Source: Lysobacter silvisoli (GTDB lineage Bacteria; Pseudomonadota; Gammaproteobacteria; Xanthomonadales; Xanthomonadaceae). From it: a stretch of 64,000 nucleotides of DNA. The DNA is taken from assembly GCF_003382365.1 (NCBI RefSeq), contig NZ_QTSU01000005.1, positions 62,001 through 126,000 of the forward strand. Direction: 5' to 3'. Below, in pieces: positions 27,610 through 36,730 of this stretch. Positions within the stretch are counted from its first letter, which is position 1. Every line of letters begins with the position of its first letter. Position numbers and translations under genes: made by a program. The notes beneath the pieces are model-generated. The model made no database searches. It was given only the letters and a program-made list of their open reading frames with translations, and was not told where the DNA came from.

Positions 27610-28884
27610 TCAAACGTCGATGGCGCTGCCCGTGGCGGCGATCGCGTCCAGGCGGATGCGGTTGGCGAACAGCGAGAAGGCGAGCATGCCGGCCAGGCCG
27701 TTGGCGCGGGTGATCCACGGCGGCATCCAGCGCGGCGGCACGATCACGCCTTCCTGCAGCAGCGGTTCGAAGCGCTGCACGTCGCCCAGGGTCATCTTGC
27801 CGGCGAACAGCCAGCGGCACAGGTGCAGCTTCTGCTGGCGCAGCGCCCAGCGGAAGAAGGTGTGCACGCCGACCAGGCCGCGCAGGTACACGGTGTCCTT
27901 GGTGAAGGCCGCCCCGCCCGTGGTGGGCACGCCGCGGAACACGCGCTGGGCGGAGGCGAAACTGTCTTCCAGCGACTGGCCGGCATCGAGGAAGTAGCGG
28001 AACACCTGGATGAAGTCGGCGCCGTCCAGCGCCATCGCCACCGCTTCGATGCGCAGGCTCAGGCGCTTCATCCGGCCGATGTCGATGCTGCCGGTGATCT
28101 GCTCGGCGAAGGTGGCCAGGCCTTCCTGGGTGGCGGTGGCGCGCGGGGAGGACAGCGCCAGGCTGGGCAGCACGTGCTGCTGGCGGCCGTTGAGCGCGGT
28201 GAGCGAATGCACGAAGGCTTCGTGCTGCAGCAGCTGGTCGCGGTCGTAATCGCTGAAGGCCGCGCCGCTGCGCAGGCGGATGCGGGTGGCGCCGGCGGCG
28301 GCCTTGGCGATCAGGTCCGGGTCCAGCACCACGTCGATCACGCGGCCGTCGAAGTAGTCGTCCAGTTCGCGCTGCAGCTGCAGGTGCAAGGCGGTGGCGG
28401 AGATCTTCACCGTTTCGGCCGGCGACATCAGCTCGTGGTCGAGCTCGTCGGCGATGGAGATGAAGTGGCGCGCGGCCTCGCGGGTGCTCGGGCCGTCGCC
28501 GGGCAAGGGTTCGTCGGGCTTGCCGAACAGTTGCACCGACAGCTCGGTCACGCGCGTCGTGCCCAAGGCCTCGAGCAATTCGGCGGCCAGCGACCAGCTG
28601 TGCGCGGATTCGCGCAGGTACACGCCCAAGGGGTGATCGGGGTCGGCTTCGGCCTGCACCGCGGCCAGTTCGCGCCGCACGTCGCTGAAGTCCAGGCGCG
28701 GGTAGTCGATCTGCGGCAGCGTGGCCTGGCCGCGCGCGTAGTCGGCCAGGAACTGCACTTCCAGACCGGCGGGCCAGCTGACCAGGGTCAGCAGTTTGAC
28801 CTCGCGCGCGGCGCGGACCATGCGCGCGTCGAGCAGGGCGTGGTGTTGGATGTCGGCGGGGAGACCGGTGGGGATGGCGCTCAT
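27610..28884 (-). CDS. QEGLA-motif (DUF1704/tyrosine carboxypeptidase-like) metalloprotein
   Basis: A 424-residue protein of the DUF1704 family, known as flavohemoglobin-expression-modulating QEGLA motif proteins. It has a gluzincin-type HEAFVH (HExxH) zinc site at about residue 222, followed by the conserved TATQEGLATFAEQ about 35 residues later, whose glutamate is the third ligand. The family is related to tubulin-detyrosinating MATCAP enzymes; the bacterial substrate is not settled. ATG 28884 (MSAIPTGLP) is used; the frame continues upstream through the repeat and rsgA antisense. It lies next to rsgA, separated by a repeat. Confidence 0.88.
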   Translation of the reverse strand: MSAIPTGLPADIQHHALLDARMVRAAREVKLLTLVSWPAGLEVQFLADYARGQATLPQIDYPRLDFSDVRRELAAVQAEADPDHPLGVYLRESAHSWSLAAELLEALGTTRVTELSVQLFGKPDEPLPGDGPSTREAARHFISIADELDHELMSPAETVKISATALHLQLQRELDDYFDGRVIDVVLDPDLIAKAAAGATRIRLRSGAAFSDYDRDQLLQHEAFVHSLTALNGRQQHVLPSLALSSPRATATQEGLATFAEQITGSIDIGRMKRLSLRIEAVAMALDGADFIQVFRYFLDAGQSLEDSFASAQRVFRGVPTTGGAAFTKDTVYLRGLVGVHTFFRWALRQQKLHLCRWLFAGKMTLGDVQRFEPLLQEGVIVPPRWMPPWITRANGLAGMLAFSLFANRIRLDAIAATGSAIDV

Positions 28885-28913
28885 GGGCGCGCGCTCGTTG
28901 GTGCGGGTAAAAG

Positions 28914-29033
28914 CGAATCCCCCCTGCCCCCCTTTTTCAAAGGGGGGAACAGCCAAAACGGGGCGATGGAAGTGGAGCGGCGAAGACCTTGCTGTTCCCC
29001 CCTTTGAAAAAGGGGGGTTAGGGGGGATTTGCT
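28914..29033. repeat. Inverted repeat of the ccccctttttcaaagggggg family
   Basis: Two inverted arms (aatccccc...ctttttcaaagggggg and the complement) around about 50 bp, in the gap between rsgA and the QEGLA gene. A diverged relative lies at 61573-61703. Confidence 0.8.
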
Positions 29034-29057
29034 CTTCAGCGTCACCCGTTCCACCCG

Positions 29058-30179
29058 CTAATGCTTCCCGTACTTCTCGTCCAGCCGTTTGTTCAGCGCC
29101 TTGCCCAGCACCTTTTCCTGCGACTTCTGCGCGCGCCGGTTGGCCAGTTTGTTGGCCGCGCCGGCGACCTCGTCGCGCAGCTTCAGATAATTGGCGAAGC
29201 GCTGCGGATCCAGCTTGCCCGCTTCGATCGCCGCGCGCACCGCGCAGCCGGGTTCGCGCGCGTGCGAGCAGTCGCGGAACTTGCACTGCTCGGCCAGCGC
29301 TTCCACGTCGCTGAAGTTCTCGGCGACGTCTTCCTCGCCGGTGGGCTTGAGCTCGCGCATGCCCGGCGTGTCGATCAGGCAGGCGCCGGACGGCAGCGGA
29401 ATCAGCGCGCGATGGGTGGTGGTGTGGCGGCCGCGGTCGTCGCTGGCGCGCACCGCGCCGGTCTTCATGCGCTCGATGCCGAGCAGGGTGTTGGTCAGCG
29501 TGGACTTGCCGGCGCCCGACGAACCCACCAGCACCGCGGTGCGGCCCGGCTGCAGCCACGGATTGAGCACGGCGACCGATTCCGGGTCCTTGGCGTTGAC
29601 CGCGCGCACGGCGATCTTCTGCGCGGCCAGTTCGAGCAGCGTGGCCATCGCCTCGGGCAGGCTCTCGGGATCGGCAGCCTCGGCCAGGTCGGACTTGGTC
29701 AACACGATCACCGGCTCGGCGCCGCCGCCGACCAGGAGCAGGTAGCGCTCGATCCGGCGCGGATTGAAGTCCGCATCCAGGCCGCAGACGATGAACACGG
29801 TATCGACGTTGGCCGCGATCAGCTGCTGCTTGTAGTGCTCGCCGGCGGCGCCGCGCTTGATCGCGGTGCGGCGCGGCAGCAGGGCCACGATGCGCGCGCT
29901 GCGCGGCGGCTGGCCTTCGATCAGCACCCAGTCGCCCACGCCGGGGCGCTGCTCGGGCGGAAAGCGCGGGCGCTGCCATTCCGGCAGGGATTCCACCGGG
30001 AAACCGGTTTCAGGGCCGTCGGCCACCACGTAACCGCTGCGGTGCTGCTCGATCACCCGCGCCGGGCGCGCGTCCGGGTGCTCGGCCAGGGCCTGGCGCC
30101 AGCGCGGATCGTCGGGCAGCGATTCCCCGGCCGACAACGGCCAGCCGATGGTCTGCAGAGCGGCGAGTTCGGGGGTCAA
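29058..30179 (-). CDS. rsgA: Ribosome small subunit-dependent GTPase A
   Basis: A 373-residue circularly permuted GTPase that checks late 30S ribosome assembly. The order is OB-fold, then G4 (VLTKSDLAEA), G1 (VGSSGAGKSTLTNTLLG), G3 (DTPGMRELK), and the C-terminal zinc knuckle (CKFRDCSHAREPGC). The lysine-rich C-terminus (QKSQEKVLGKALNKRLDEKYGKH) suits rRNA binding. It is divergent from the aminotransferase gene. Confidence 0.95.
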   Translation of the reverse strand: MTPELAALQTIGWPLSAGESLPDDPRWRQALAEHPDARPARVIEQHRSGYVVADGPETGFPVESLPEWQRPRFPPEQRPGVGDWVLIEGQPPRSARIVALLPRRTAIKRGAAGEHYKQQLIAANVDTVFIVCGLDADFNPRRIERYLLLVGGGAEPVIVLTKSDLAEAADPESLPEAMATLLELAAQKIAVRAVNAKDPESVAVLNPWLQPGRTAVLVGSSGAGKSTLTNTLLGIERMKTGAVRASDDRGRHTTTHRALIPLPSGACLIDTPGMRELKPTGEEDVAENFSDVEALAEQCKFRDCSHAREPGCAVRAAIEAGKLDPQRFANYLKLRDEVAGAANKLANRRAQKSQEKVLGKALNKRLDEKYGKH

Positions 30180-30365
30180 GAGCGGGCGGGCGGGAGGCGC
30201 ATGGGCCGGATTCTACATAGGCCGGCGCGCGCCGCCGCGCCGGCCGCTGCGCGGATCGGAACCGGGCGCACGCTCCGGCCGGCCCCGCGCCGCGGCCGGC
30301 GGCTGATTCAAACCGGTGTTTCCGCTAGTCTGGCGGGTATTCCGCTCCTATTCCCCTGCCCCGCA

Positions 30366-31616
30366 ATGTCCCTGCCTCCCGTGAAAACCCGCGAACGCCT
30401 GTCCGAAGTCCGTTACGAAATCCGCGGCGAACTGGCCCGCCGGGCCCGCGAACTGGAGGCCCAGGGCCGCAAGCAGATCAAGCTCAACATCGGCAATCCG
30501 GGCGCCTTCGGTTTCCGCGCGCCGGAACACCTGCAGCGCGCGATCGCCGAGCGCATCGCCGACACCGATCCCTATACCCATCAGCAGGGCCTGCCGGCCG
30601 CGCGCGAGGCCATCGCCTCGTTCCACAAGCTGCGCGGCACGCCCAACGCCTCGCCCGAGCGCGTGTTCGTGGGCAACGGCGTGAGCGAGCTGATCGACCT
30701 GAGCCTGCGCGCGCTGCTCAACCCCGGCGACGAAGTGCTGCTGCCCTCGCCCGACTACCCGCTGTGGTCGGCGGCCACCATCCTCAACGACGGCCGCCCG
30801 GTGTATTACCGCTGCCAGCCGGAGAACGGCTTCCTGCCCGACCCGGACGAAATCGAGCAGCTGGTGTCCAGCCGCACCCGCGCCATCGTGCTGATCAACC
30901 CGAACAACCCGACCGGCGCCGCGTATCCGCGCGAGCTGATCGAGCGCATCGTGGCCATCGCCGCGCGCCACAAGCTGCTGCTGATGTGCGACGAAATCTA
31001 CGACTCCATCCTCTACGACGGCGCGCAGTTCACCCCGGTGGCGCCGATCGCCGGCGACCTGCCCTGCCTGAGCTTCGGCGGCCTGAGCAAGGTGCACCGC
31101 GCCTGCGGCTGGCGCGTGGGCTGGGCGGTGCTGTCGGGCGACCCGGTGGCCAGCGGCGATTTCCACCACGCCATGGACCTGCTGGGCGCGCTGCGCCTGT
31201 GCGCCAACGTGCCGGGCCAGTTCGCGATCGACGCGGCGCTGCACGGCGAGGACACCATCGCGCCGCTGTGCGCGCCGGGCGGGCGCCTGTACGAAGCGCG
31301 CCGCGCAGTGATCGAAGCGGTGCAGGCCAGCAAGCACCTGCAGCTGGTCGCGCCGGCCGGCGCGCTGTACGCGTTCCCGGCCGTGGTCGGCGCGGCGGCG
31401 CAAGGCTTCGACGATCACCAGTTCGCGCTGGAACTGCTGGAAACCGAAGACGTGCTGGTGGTGCCGGGTTCGAGCTTCAACGTGCCCTACCGCAATCACT
31501 TCCGCGTGACCCTGCTGCCGCAGCCGGACGACCTGCGCGAAGTGTTCCACCGCATCGAACGCGTGCTGGACCGCCACGCCGAGCGCGCGGCGGACGCCGG
31601 CCGCGCCGTCGCCTAA
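30366..31616 (+). CDS. alaA: PLP-dependent aminotransferase, AlaA-like
   Basis: A 416-residue class I/II aminotransferase. INPNNPTGAAYP, LLMCDEIYDSILYDG, the PLP lysine in SFGGLSKVHRACGWRVGW, and FRVTLLPQPDDL near the end are diagnostic of the AlaA/AlaC branch (glutamate-pyruvate aminotransferase). The ATG at 30366 starts the family's usual N-terminus. The SGNH hydrolase gene starts 6 bp later, so the two are probably cotranscribed. The family is certain; the exact substrate is likely but unproven. Confidence 0.88.
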   Translation: MSLPPVKTRERLSEVRYEIRGELARRARELEAQGRKQIKLNIGNPGAFGFRAPEHLQRAIAERIADTDPYTHQQGLPAAREAIASFHKLRGTPNASPERVFVGNGVSELIDLSLRALLNPGDEVLLPSPDYPLWSAATILNDGRPVYYRCQPENGFLPDPDEIEQLVSSRTRAIVLINPNNPTGAAYPRELIERIVAIAARHKLLLMCDEIYDSILYDGAQFTPVAPIAGDLPCLSFGGLSKVHRACGWRVGWAVLSGDPVASGDFHHAMDLLGALRLCANVPGQFAIDAALHGEDTIAPLCAPGGRLYEARRAVIEAVQASKHLQLVAPAGALYAFPAVVGAAAQGFDDHQFALELLETEDVLVVPGSSFNVPYRNHFRVTLLPQPDDLREVFHRIERVLDRHAERAADAGRAVA

Positions 31617-31622
31617 GCCGCA

Positions 31623-32252
31623 ATGGCCACGCCCCTGCCGCTGCAGCCCTATCTGGCGCTGGGCGACAGCTACACCATCGGCGAATCGGTGGACGAAGCC
31701 GGGCGCTGGCCGGTGCAGCTGGCGCGCGCGCTGCGCGAGGAAGGCCATACCCTGGCCTGGCCGCGCATCATCGCCACCACCGGCTGGACCACCGACGAGT
31801 TGAACGCCGCGCTGGACGCGGCCGAACCGCTGGGGCGCTGGGAGCTGGTCAGCCTGCTGATCGGCGTCAACAACCAGTACCGCGGCCGCAGCGTGGCCGA
31901 TTACGCGAGCGAATACCGCGCTCAGCTGCAGCGTGCGATCCGTTACGCCGGCGGTCGCGCGCAGCGGGTGTTGGCGATGTCGATCCCGGACTGGGGCGTC
32001 ACCCCGTTCGCGCAGAACGACAAGCGCGGCGCGGCGGTCATCGGCGCCGAGATCGACGCCTACAACGACACCGCGCGCGGCATTTGCGAGCGTGCGGGCG
32101 TGGCCTGGGTGGACATCACCCCGGTGTCGCGCGAGCGCGGCGCCGAAGCGGTGATGCTGGCCGACGACGGCCTGCACCCTTCAGCGGCGATGTACGCGCA
32201 GTGGACCGCGCTGGCGCTGCCGGTGGCACGGCGCTTGCTCGCCGCGCACTGA
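31623..32252 (+). CDS. SGNH/GDSL-family hydrolase
   Basis: A 209-residue esterase-type protein with all blocks visible: block I LGDSYTIGE (Ser nucleophile), block III GVNNQYRG and block V DGLHPSAAMY (Asp-x-x-His). No signal peptide is present, so it is cytoplasmic. It follows the aminotransferase by 6 bp. The substrate is unknown; the family ranges from acyl esterases to lysophospholipases. Confidence 0.9.
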   Translation: MATPLPLQPYLALGDSYTIGESVDEAGRWPVQLARALREEGHTLAWPRIIATTGWTTDELNAALDAAEPLGRWELVSLLIGVNNQYRGRSVADYASEYRAQLQRAIRYAGGRAQRVLAMSIPDWGVTPFAQNDKRGAAVIGAEIDAYNDTARGICERAGVAWVDITPVSRERGAEAVMLADDGLHPSAAMYAQWTALALPVARRLLAAH

Positions 32253-32331
32253 AGCGCCAAGCCGGTTCCCGAGACCGCGCGGCAATGCGACACTGCGGCC
32301 GGAACGGGACGCAGGAACGATCGGGTCGGCG

Positions 32332-33027
32332 ATGAGCGAAGCGGCGCAAGCGATGGGCAACGGACAGGCGGTGCGGATCGCGCGCGCGTTCCTGCCCGAG
32401 CATCCGCTGGGCAACCGCTGGGACTACTACTACAGCCGCGCCAAGCTCGGCAGCGACCCGCTCTACCCCGGCGTCAGCGCGGCGCTGCGCGGCACCCAGG
32501 CGCCGCTGTTGGATCTGGGCTGCGGCCTGGGCCTGCTGGCCCACACCCTGCACGCCGACGGCATCGACCTGCCCTACTTCGGCGTGGACAGCGACGCCGG
32601 CAAGATCCGCCGCGCTGGCCGTGCGGCTGCGCGCGCGGGCCTGCAACACGCGCGTTTCGACACCATGGACCTGGCGCGCGAACTGCCCGAGCACCGCGGC
32701 AGCGTGGTGATCCTGGACGTGCTGCAGTTCATTCCCTACGCCGCGCAGGCGCGCGCGATCGACGCGATGATCGCCATGCTCACGCCCGGCGCGCGGCTGG
32801 TGATCCGCACCGGCCTGGACGACGGCACCGGCCGCGCCCGCGTGACCCGCGTGACCGATCTGTTCTCGCGCGCGGTGGGCTGGATGAACGCCATGCCGCG
32901 TTACTACCCCGACGGCGCCGCCTTGCGCGCGCGCCTGCACGAAGCCGGGCTGACGGTGGAATTGACGCCGCTGTTCGGCAGGACGCCGTTCAACAACTGG
33001 CGCATCGTCGCGGCAAAACCCGCCTAA
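32332..33027 (+). CDS. SAM-dependent methyltransferase
   Basis: A 231-residue class I methyltransferase. SAM motif I is LLDLGCGLGLLAHTL. The acidic residue after strand 2 is in YFGVDSDAGKI, and motif IV is VVILDVLQFI. It begins 79 bp after the GDSL gene in the same direction. The substrate cannot be inferred; the N-terminal RIARAFLPEHPLGNRWDYYYSRAKLGSDPLYPG resembles small-molecule or lipid methyltransferases. Confidence 0.87.
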   Translation: MSEAAQAMGNGQAVRIARAFLPEHPLGNRWDYYYSRAKLGSDPLYPGVSAALRGTQAPLLDLGCGLGLLAHTLHADGIDLPYFGVDSDAGKIRRAGRAAARAGLQHARFDTMDLARELPEHRGSVVILDVLQFIPYAAQARAIDAMIAMLTPGARLVIRTGLDDGTGRARVTRVTDLFSRAVGWMNAMPRYYPDGAALRARLHEAGLTVELTPLFGRTPFNNWRIVAAKPA

Positions 33028-33147
33028 ATTCCGCGTTCTTCGCGCACCGCGCGTTCATCTTCCGGTTCTGCGACGGCCGGCACGCGACATCGCAGCCCCT
33101 GAGACCCCCTCCCCGCACACTGGCCTCCAGTATCGGGAAGCACCGCC

Positions 33148-33714
33148 ATGGAACAGGTCCTCTATCTATTCGTAGGCGCCGTCCTCACCTGGACCTTTTA
33201 TTTCGTCCAGCGCCGGGTCGAGCGCCGCACCACCGTCGACGCGATCGAACGCGGGCAGAAGCTGCTCGCGCTCAAGCAGGGGCTGGATGTCAGCAACACC
33301 AGCCTGGACGATCTGCGCCACTTCGAAACCCGTCTGATCGGCAAGGCCGAGATCGCCGCGCGCCTGGCCGACAACTACTTCAGCAAGGCCGAGGAAGTGG
33401 CGCGGCAGAGCGACGACGACGGCGTGAGCCAGGACGACATGAACCGGCAGGCCATCGCCGAGTTCAAGCAGGTGGACCACCGCCTGCAGATCCTGGTCGC
33501 GCACCTGCGCAGCCAGCTCGACGGCGACGGCCGCGCCACCTTCGAGGACGCGCACCGCGCCTGGATGGGCTTCCGCGAACGCTATGCGCGTTTCATTTCG
33601 CAGTCGTATACGCGCGGCTCGGTGCGCACGCTGATCCGTGCGGTCACCCTGGAGAGCGTGACCACGGCGTGGATCACGGAGCTGGAAACGCAGCTGGGCG
33701 ACGACCGGTTTTGA
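33148..33714 (+). CDS. Membrane-anchored protein with LprI-like C-terminal region
   Basis: A 188-residue protein with one N-terminal transmembrane segment (VLYLFVGAVLTWTFYFV) followed by a basic turn (QRRVERR) and a long helical body. The C-terminal part (FEDAHRAWMGFRERYARFISQSYTRGSVRTLIRAVTLESVTTAWITELE) has the spacing of LprI/DUF1311 domains but none of their cysteines, so it probably stays cytoplasmic. The function is unknown. Confidence 0.6.
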   Translation: MEQVLYLFVGAVLTWTFYFVQRRVERRTTVDAIERGQKLLALKQGLDVSNTSLDDLRHFETRLIGKAEIAARLADNYFSKAEEVARQSDDDGVSQDDMNRQAIAEFKQVDHRLQILVAHLRSQLDGDGRATFEDAHRAWMGFRERYARFISQSYTRGSVRTLIRAVTLESVTTAWITELETQLGDDRF

Positions 33715-33797
33715 TTGGCAGGTCGCTCGATCCTGCATGAGCTTGCGGATGCTCGCGATCCTTGAGAACCGGCGGGGCATCGAAGTCCGCTGCCACC

Positions 33798-33896
33798 CCG
33801 TCATTCCGACGTAAGCCGGCACCCCTCTTGATCGTGGCGTCCCGCATCTACGCCAGCCACAAGCAACATGGGTTCCGGCGTGCGCCGGAATGACGG
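33798..33896. repeat. Inverted repeat of the cattccggcgnangccgg family
   Basis: Two inverted arms (gtcattccgacgtaagccgg and ggttccggcgtgcgccggaa) around about 55 bp, intergenic. The same element type lies inside the start of the second amidohydrolase gene at about 39249-39360. Confidence 0.75.
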
Positions 33897-33980
33897 TGGG
33901 ATGCGGTGTTGAGCCTGCATCCTTCACCCACACATGCGGGCTGCTAAGGTTCGCGTTCGCCCCATCGAGCAGGCCCCGCC

Positions 33981-34541
33981 ATGACCCTCCCCACCGCCCG
34001 CGAAGTCGTCGACTTCTGGCGCAACGCCGGTTACACGCAATGGTTCGACGGCGGCCCCGCCTTCGACTCGCTGTGCCGCGAACGCTTCCTGGATGCGCAC
34101 CTGCGTGCGGCGCGGCGCGAGCTGGACGAGTGGATGGCGCAGGGCGAAACGGGTTCGCTGGCGCTGCTGATCCTGCTGGACCAGATCCCGCGCAACGTGT
34201 TCCGCGGCAGCGGCCACGCCTACGCCACCGACCCGCTGGCGCGCATGTACGCGCGCCAAGCGGTGGCGCGCGGCGACGACCAGCGCACCGAGGCGGCGCT
34301 GCGCTCGTTCTATTACCTGCCGTTCGAGCATTCCGAAGCGCTGGAGGACCAGCTGCGTTCGGTGGAGCTGCACCGGACCCTGCCGGTGAGCGAAGCCGCG
34401 CCGGACCCGGCGCAGTGGGCGGTGCACCACCAGGAAATCATCGAGCGCTACGGCCGCTTTCCGCATCGCAACCGCGCGCTGGGTCGCGAAAGCACTGCCG
34501 AGGAACAAGCCTACCTGGACAACGGCGGCTTCAAAGGCTGA
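33981..34541 (+). CDS. DUF924 family protein
   Basis: A 186-residue protein. The family pattern is clear: VVDFWRNAGYTQWFDGGPAFDSLCRERF, LLILLDQIPRNVFRG, FYYLPFEHSEALEDQ and RYGRFPHRNRALGRESTAEE. The fold is helical (TPR-like) and cytoplasmic; the biochemical role is not known. Confidence 0.93.
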   Translation: MTLPTAREVVDFWRNAGYTQWFDGGPAFDSLCRERFLDAHLRAARRELDEWMAQGETGSLALLILLDQIPRNVFRGSGHAYATDPLARMYARQAVARGDDQRTEAALRSFYYLPFEHSEALEDQLRSVELHRTLPVSEAAPDPAQWAVHHQEIIERYGRFPHRNRALGRESTAEEQAYLDNGGFKG

Positions 34542-34545
34542 CCCG

Positions 34546-34641
34546 CCTTGGGGTAGGAGCGGCGTAAGCCGCGACCGCGACTTCGCCACTGCGACGAACG
34601 TTCCGTACCCCCGTGTAGGAGCTGCGCAAGCTGCGACCGCG
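34546..34641. repeat. REP pair
   Basis: One canonical REP followed in direct orientation by a variant (tgtaggagctgcgcaagctgc). Confidence 0.75.
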
Positions 34642-34663
34642 AACCCGCGGCTACGGCGCAGGG

Positions 34664-34796
34664 ATCAAAAGCATTCGCGCTACGCGCTCATCCCCTCACC
34701 CTAGCCCTCTCCCGTAAACGGGAGAGGGAACTGAGCCGACGTCGCCGCTTTAGCCCCTCTCCCGTTTACGGGAGAGGGGTTGGGGTGAGGGCACGC
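34664..34796. repeat. Inverted repeat of the ctctcccgtaaacgggagag family, copy 1
   Basis: Two hairpins (ctctcccgtaaacgggagag and ctctcccgtttacgggagag) within about 130 bp, ending in ttggggtgagggc. The outer sequence (gcattcgcg...cgctcatcccctcaccctag) recurs in reverse complement at 36731-36864. With the REP pair it fills the 350-bp gap before the Grx4 gene. Confidence 0.8.
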
Positions 34797-34890
34797 GAAA
34801 CAACGATCACGTCGAAAGCCACGCCACCGCGCCGCTCAGAAGATGGCGCGCGATGCGGTTATCACCGCACCCCACAAAACCCAAGCTTAC

Positions 34891-35817
34891 TCAGTACCGC
34901 GGCACCGCCGGATCGAAATCCGACCAAGCCTCGATCCCGCCTTCCACGTTGTAGATCTCGCGGAACCCACGCTGACGGAAATGCTCCGCCGCCTGCGCGC
35001 TGCGGCCGCCGCGGTGGCACAGGAACGCCAGCGGCGTGTCCTTGGGCAGGCCTTCCAGCGCTTCCACGCCCTGGTCGAAGGTATCGAAGGCCACCGTGGC
35101 CGCCGCCTGCGCGCGCTCGTCGGCCGGACGCACGTCGACCAGGCGCACCGAGCCCTCGCGCACGCGCGCGGCCACGTCGGCCGGCGCGATCGAACGCACC
35201 GCCGGCGGCGCGTTCGGGTTGACGATGACCAGGCCGCGGCCGCGCTCGTCGTCGGCCCAATCGATGGACACGCCGTCGGCGCGGCGCGCGTTGATCCAAT
35301 CGGTCTGCACGCGCACGCCTTCCACGTCCACCGCCACGGCGTTGGCGTCCACCGGCGCCAGCTGCAGGCGCACGTTGTGGCGCGCGTCCACGTCCAGCTG
35401 CACGGCGTAGCCGTCGCCGGCGTTGGCCACCGCCTCGCGCAGCATCTGCGCGGCGGCCGGGGTGATGCTCAGCTGCGGCGGGCTGCGGTCCGGCGCGGGC
35501 AGGCCCAGCGCGCCGTGCAGTTCGCCGCTGCCGGCCATCTGCTCGATGATGTCGCTGCCGCCGACCAGCTGGCCGTCGATGTACAGCTGCGGGATGGTCG
35601 GCCAGTCGCCGTATTGCTTGATGCCTTCGCGGATCTCCGGATCGGACAGCACGTCCACGTGGGCATAGCCCTGCGGCAGCAGCGCGTTCAGCGCGCCCGA
35701 GGCCTTGGCCGAGAAGCCGCACTGCGGCGCGTTCGGCGCGCCCTTCATGAACAGGACGACGCGGTTGGACTGGAGCAGGGTGTCGATGCGCGAGCGCAGC
35801 GCGGGGTCGAGGGACAT
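34891..35817 (-). CDS. Monothiol glutaredoxin-4 / A-type / rhodanese fusion
   Basis: A 308-residue three-domain protein. Residues 1-105 are a Grx4 monothiol glutaredoxin with the CGFS motif (APQCGFSAKASGAL) and WPTIPQLYIDGQLVGGSDI. Residues 115-200 resemble an IscA/HesB A-type fold (LSITPAAAQMLREAV) but have lost the cluster-binding cysteines. Residues 210-308 form a rhodanese with CHRGGRS. It probably takes part in Fe-S delivery and sulfur transfer. This fusion is characteristic of Xanthomonadaceae. Confidence 0.92.
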   Translation of the reverse strand: MSLDPALRSRIDTLLQSNRVVLFMKGAPNAPQCGFSAKASGALNALLPQGYAHVDVLSDPEIREGIKQYGDWPTIPQLYIDGQLVGGSDIIEQMAGSGELHGALGLPAPDRSPPQLSITPAAAQMLREAVANAGDGYAVQLDVDARHNVRLQLAPVDANAVAVDVEGVRVQTDWINARRADGVSIDWADDERGRGLVIVNPNAPPAVRSIAPADVAARVREGSVRLVDVRPADERAQAAATVAFDTFDQGVEALEGLPKDTPLAFLCHRGGRSAQAAEHFRQRGFREIYNVEGGIEAWSDFDPAVPRY

Positions 35818-35906
35818 GGTCTAAGGCCGAGCGTGAGGTATCGGGGCAGATGGGGGCGGCGCGGGCGCGACGCAAGGGGCGGCGGGCGCTGGTCTAAGAT
35901 GCGGCC

Positions 35907-36695
35907 ATGCCGCGCATCCCCGCCCCGCACCGCGTTCCCCGCCAGCCCTGGGCCTGGCTGTGGCTGTTCGCGGCCTCGCAGGTGGCGGTACTGGCGCTGT
36001 GGTGGATCGGCGGCTGGCAGTGGGGCCTGCCGGCCCTGCTGCTCACGCATGGCGCCCTGGTCTGGGCCACGCTGCGCCCGCAATCGCCCTGGTTCAGCCC
36101 CGTGCTCACGCGCCTGCGCACCGACGAGCGCGTGCTGTGGCTGACCATCGACGACGGCCCCTCCGACGACACCGTGGCCCTGTTGGACCTGCTCGACGCG
36201 TTCGATGCGCGCGCGACCTTCTTCCTGGTGGGCGAGCGCGCCCGCGCGCGGCCCGAGCTGGTGCGCGAAATCGCGCGCCGCGGCCACGGCATCGGCAATC
36301 ACAGCCACAGCCACCCTGCCGCCTGGTTCTGGGCGCTGCCGCCGCGGCGCATGGCGGCGGAGATCGCCGATGCGCAGGCCGTGCTGGGCGAATTGGCCGG
36401 GCAGCCGCCGCGCTGGTTCCGCGCGGTGGTGGGCATGGCCAATCCCTTCGTCGCCGCGGCGTTGCGGCGGCACGGGCTGGCGCGCGTGGCCTGGTCGGCG
36501 CGCGGGTTCGATGCGGTGGCGGCCGATCCGCAGCAGGTGGTGGCGCGGGTGGAGCGGACGCTGGCGCCGGGGGCGATCGTGTTGATGCACGAAGGCGCGG
36601 GGCATGGGCGCAACGTGGAGACGATGCGCGCGTTGCTGGAGCGGCTGCGGGTGTTGGGGTATCGGTGTGTGGTGCCGGAGATTAGTGCGGCTTAG
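35907..36695 (+). CDS. Polysaccharide deacetylase (NodB-type)
   Basis: A 262-residue protein with two N-terminal transmembrane helices and a NodB domain from about residue 75. The motifs are LTIDDGPSDDT (metal and catalytic Asp), GNHSHSHPA (HxxxH zinc motif), and LMHEGAGHGRNVETM near the end. It would remove acetyl groups from amino sugars of peptidoglycan or an exopolysaccharide at the periplasmic face. It is divergent from the Grx4 gene. Confidence 0.9.
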   Translation: MPRIPAPHRVPRQPWAWLWLFAASQVAVLALWWIGGWQWGLPALLLTHGALVWATLRPQSPWFSPVLTRLRTDERVLWLTIDDGPSDDTVALLDLLDAFDARATFFLVGERARARPELVREIARRGHGIGNHSHSHPAAWFWALPPRRMAAEIADAQAVLGELAGQPPRWFRAVVGMANPFVAAALRRHGLARVAWSARGFDAVAADPQQVVARVERTLAPGAIVLMHEGAGHGRNVETMRALLERLRVLGYRCVVPEISAA

Positions 36696-36730
36696 GGATC
36701 GAAGCTTCCGCCGCTGCTTGCCCCCCCGCG

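Noticed and set aside
28914-29033. Possible bidirectional terminator between rsgA and the QEGLA gene
   Set aside because: Although it forms a strong hairpin with T/A runs, a related copy at 61573 marks it as a dispersed repeat. Terminator activity is possible but not separable by sequence.
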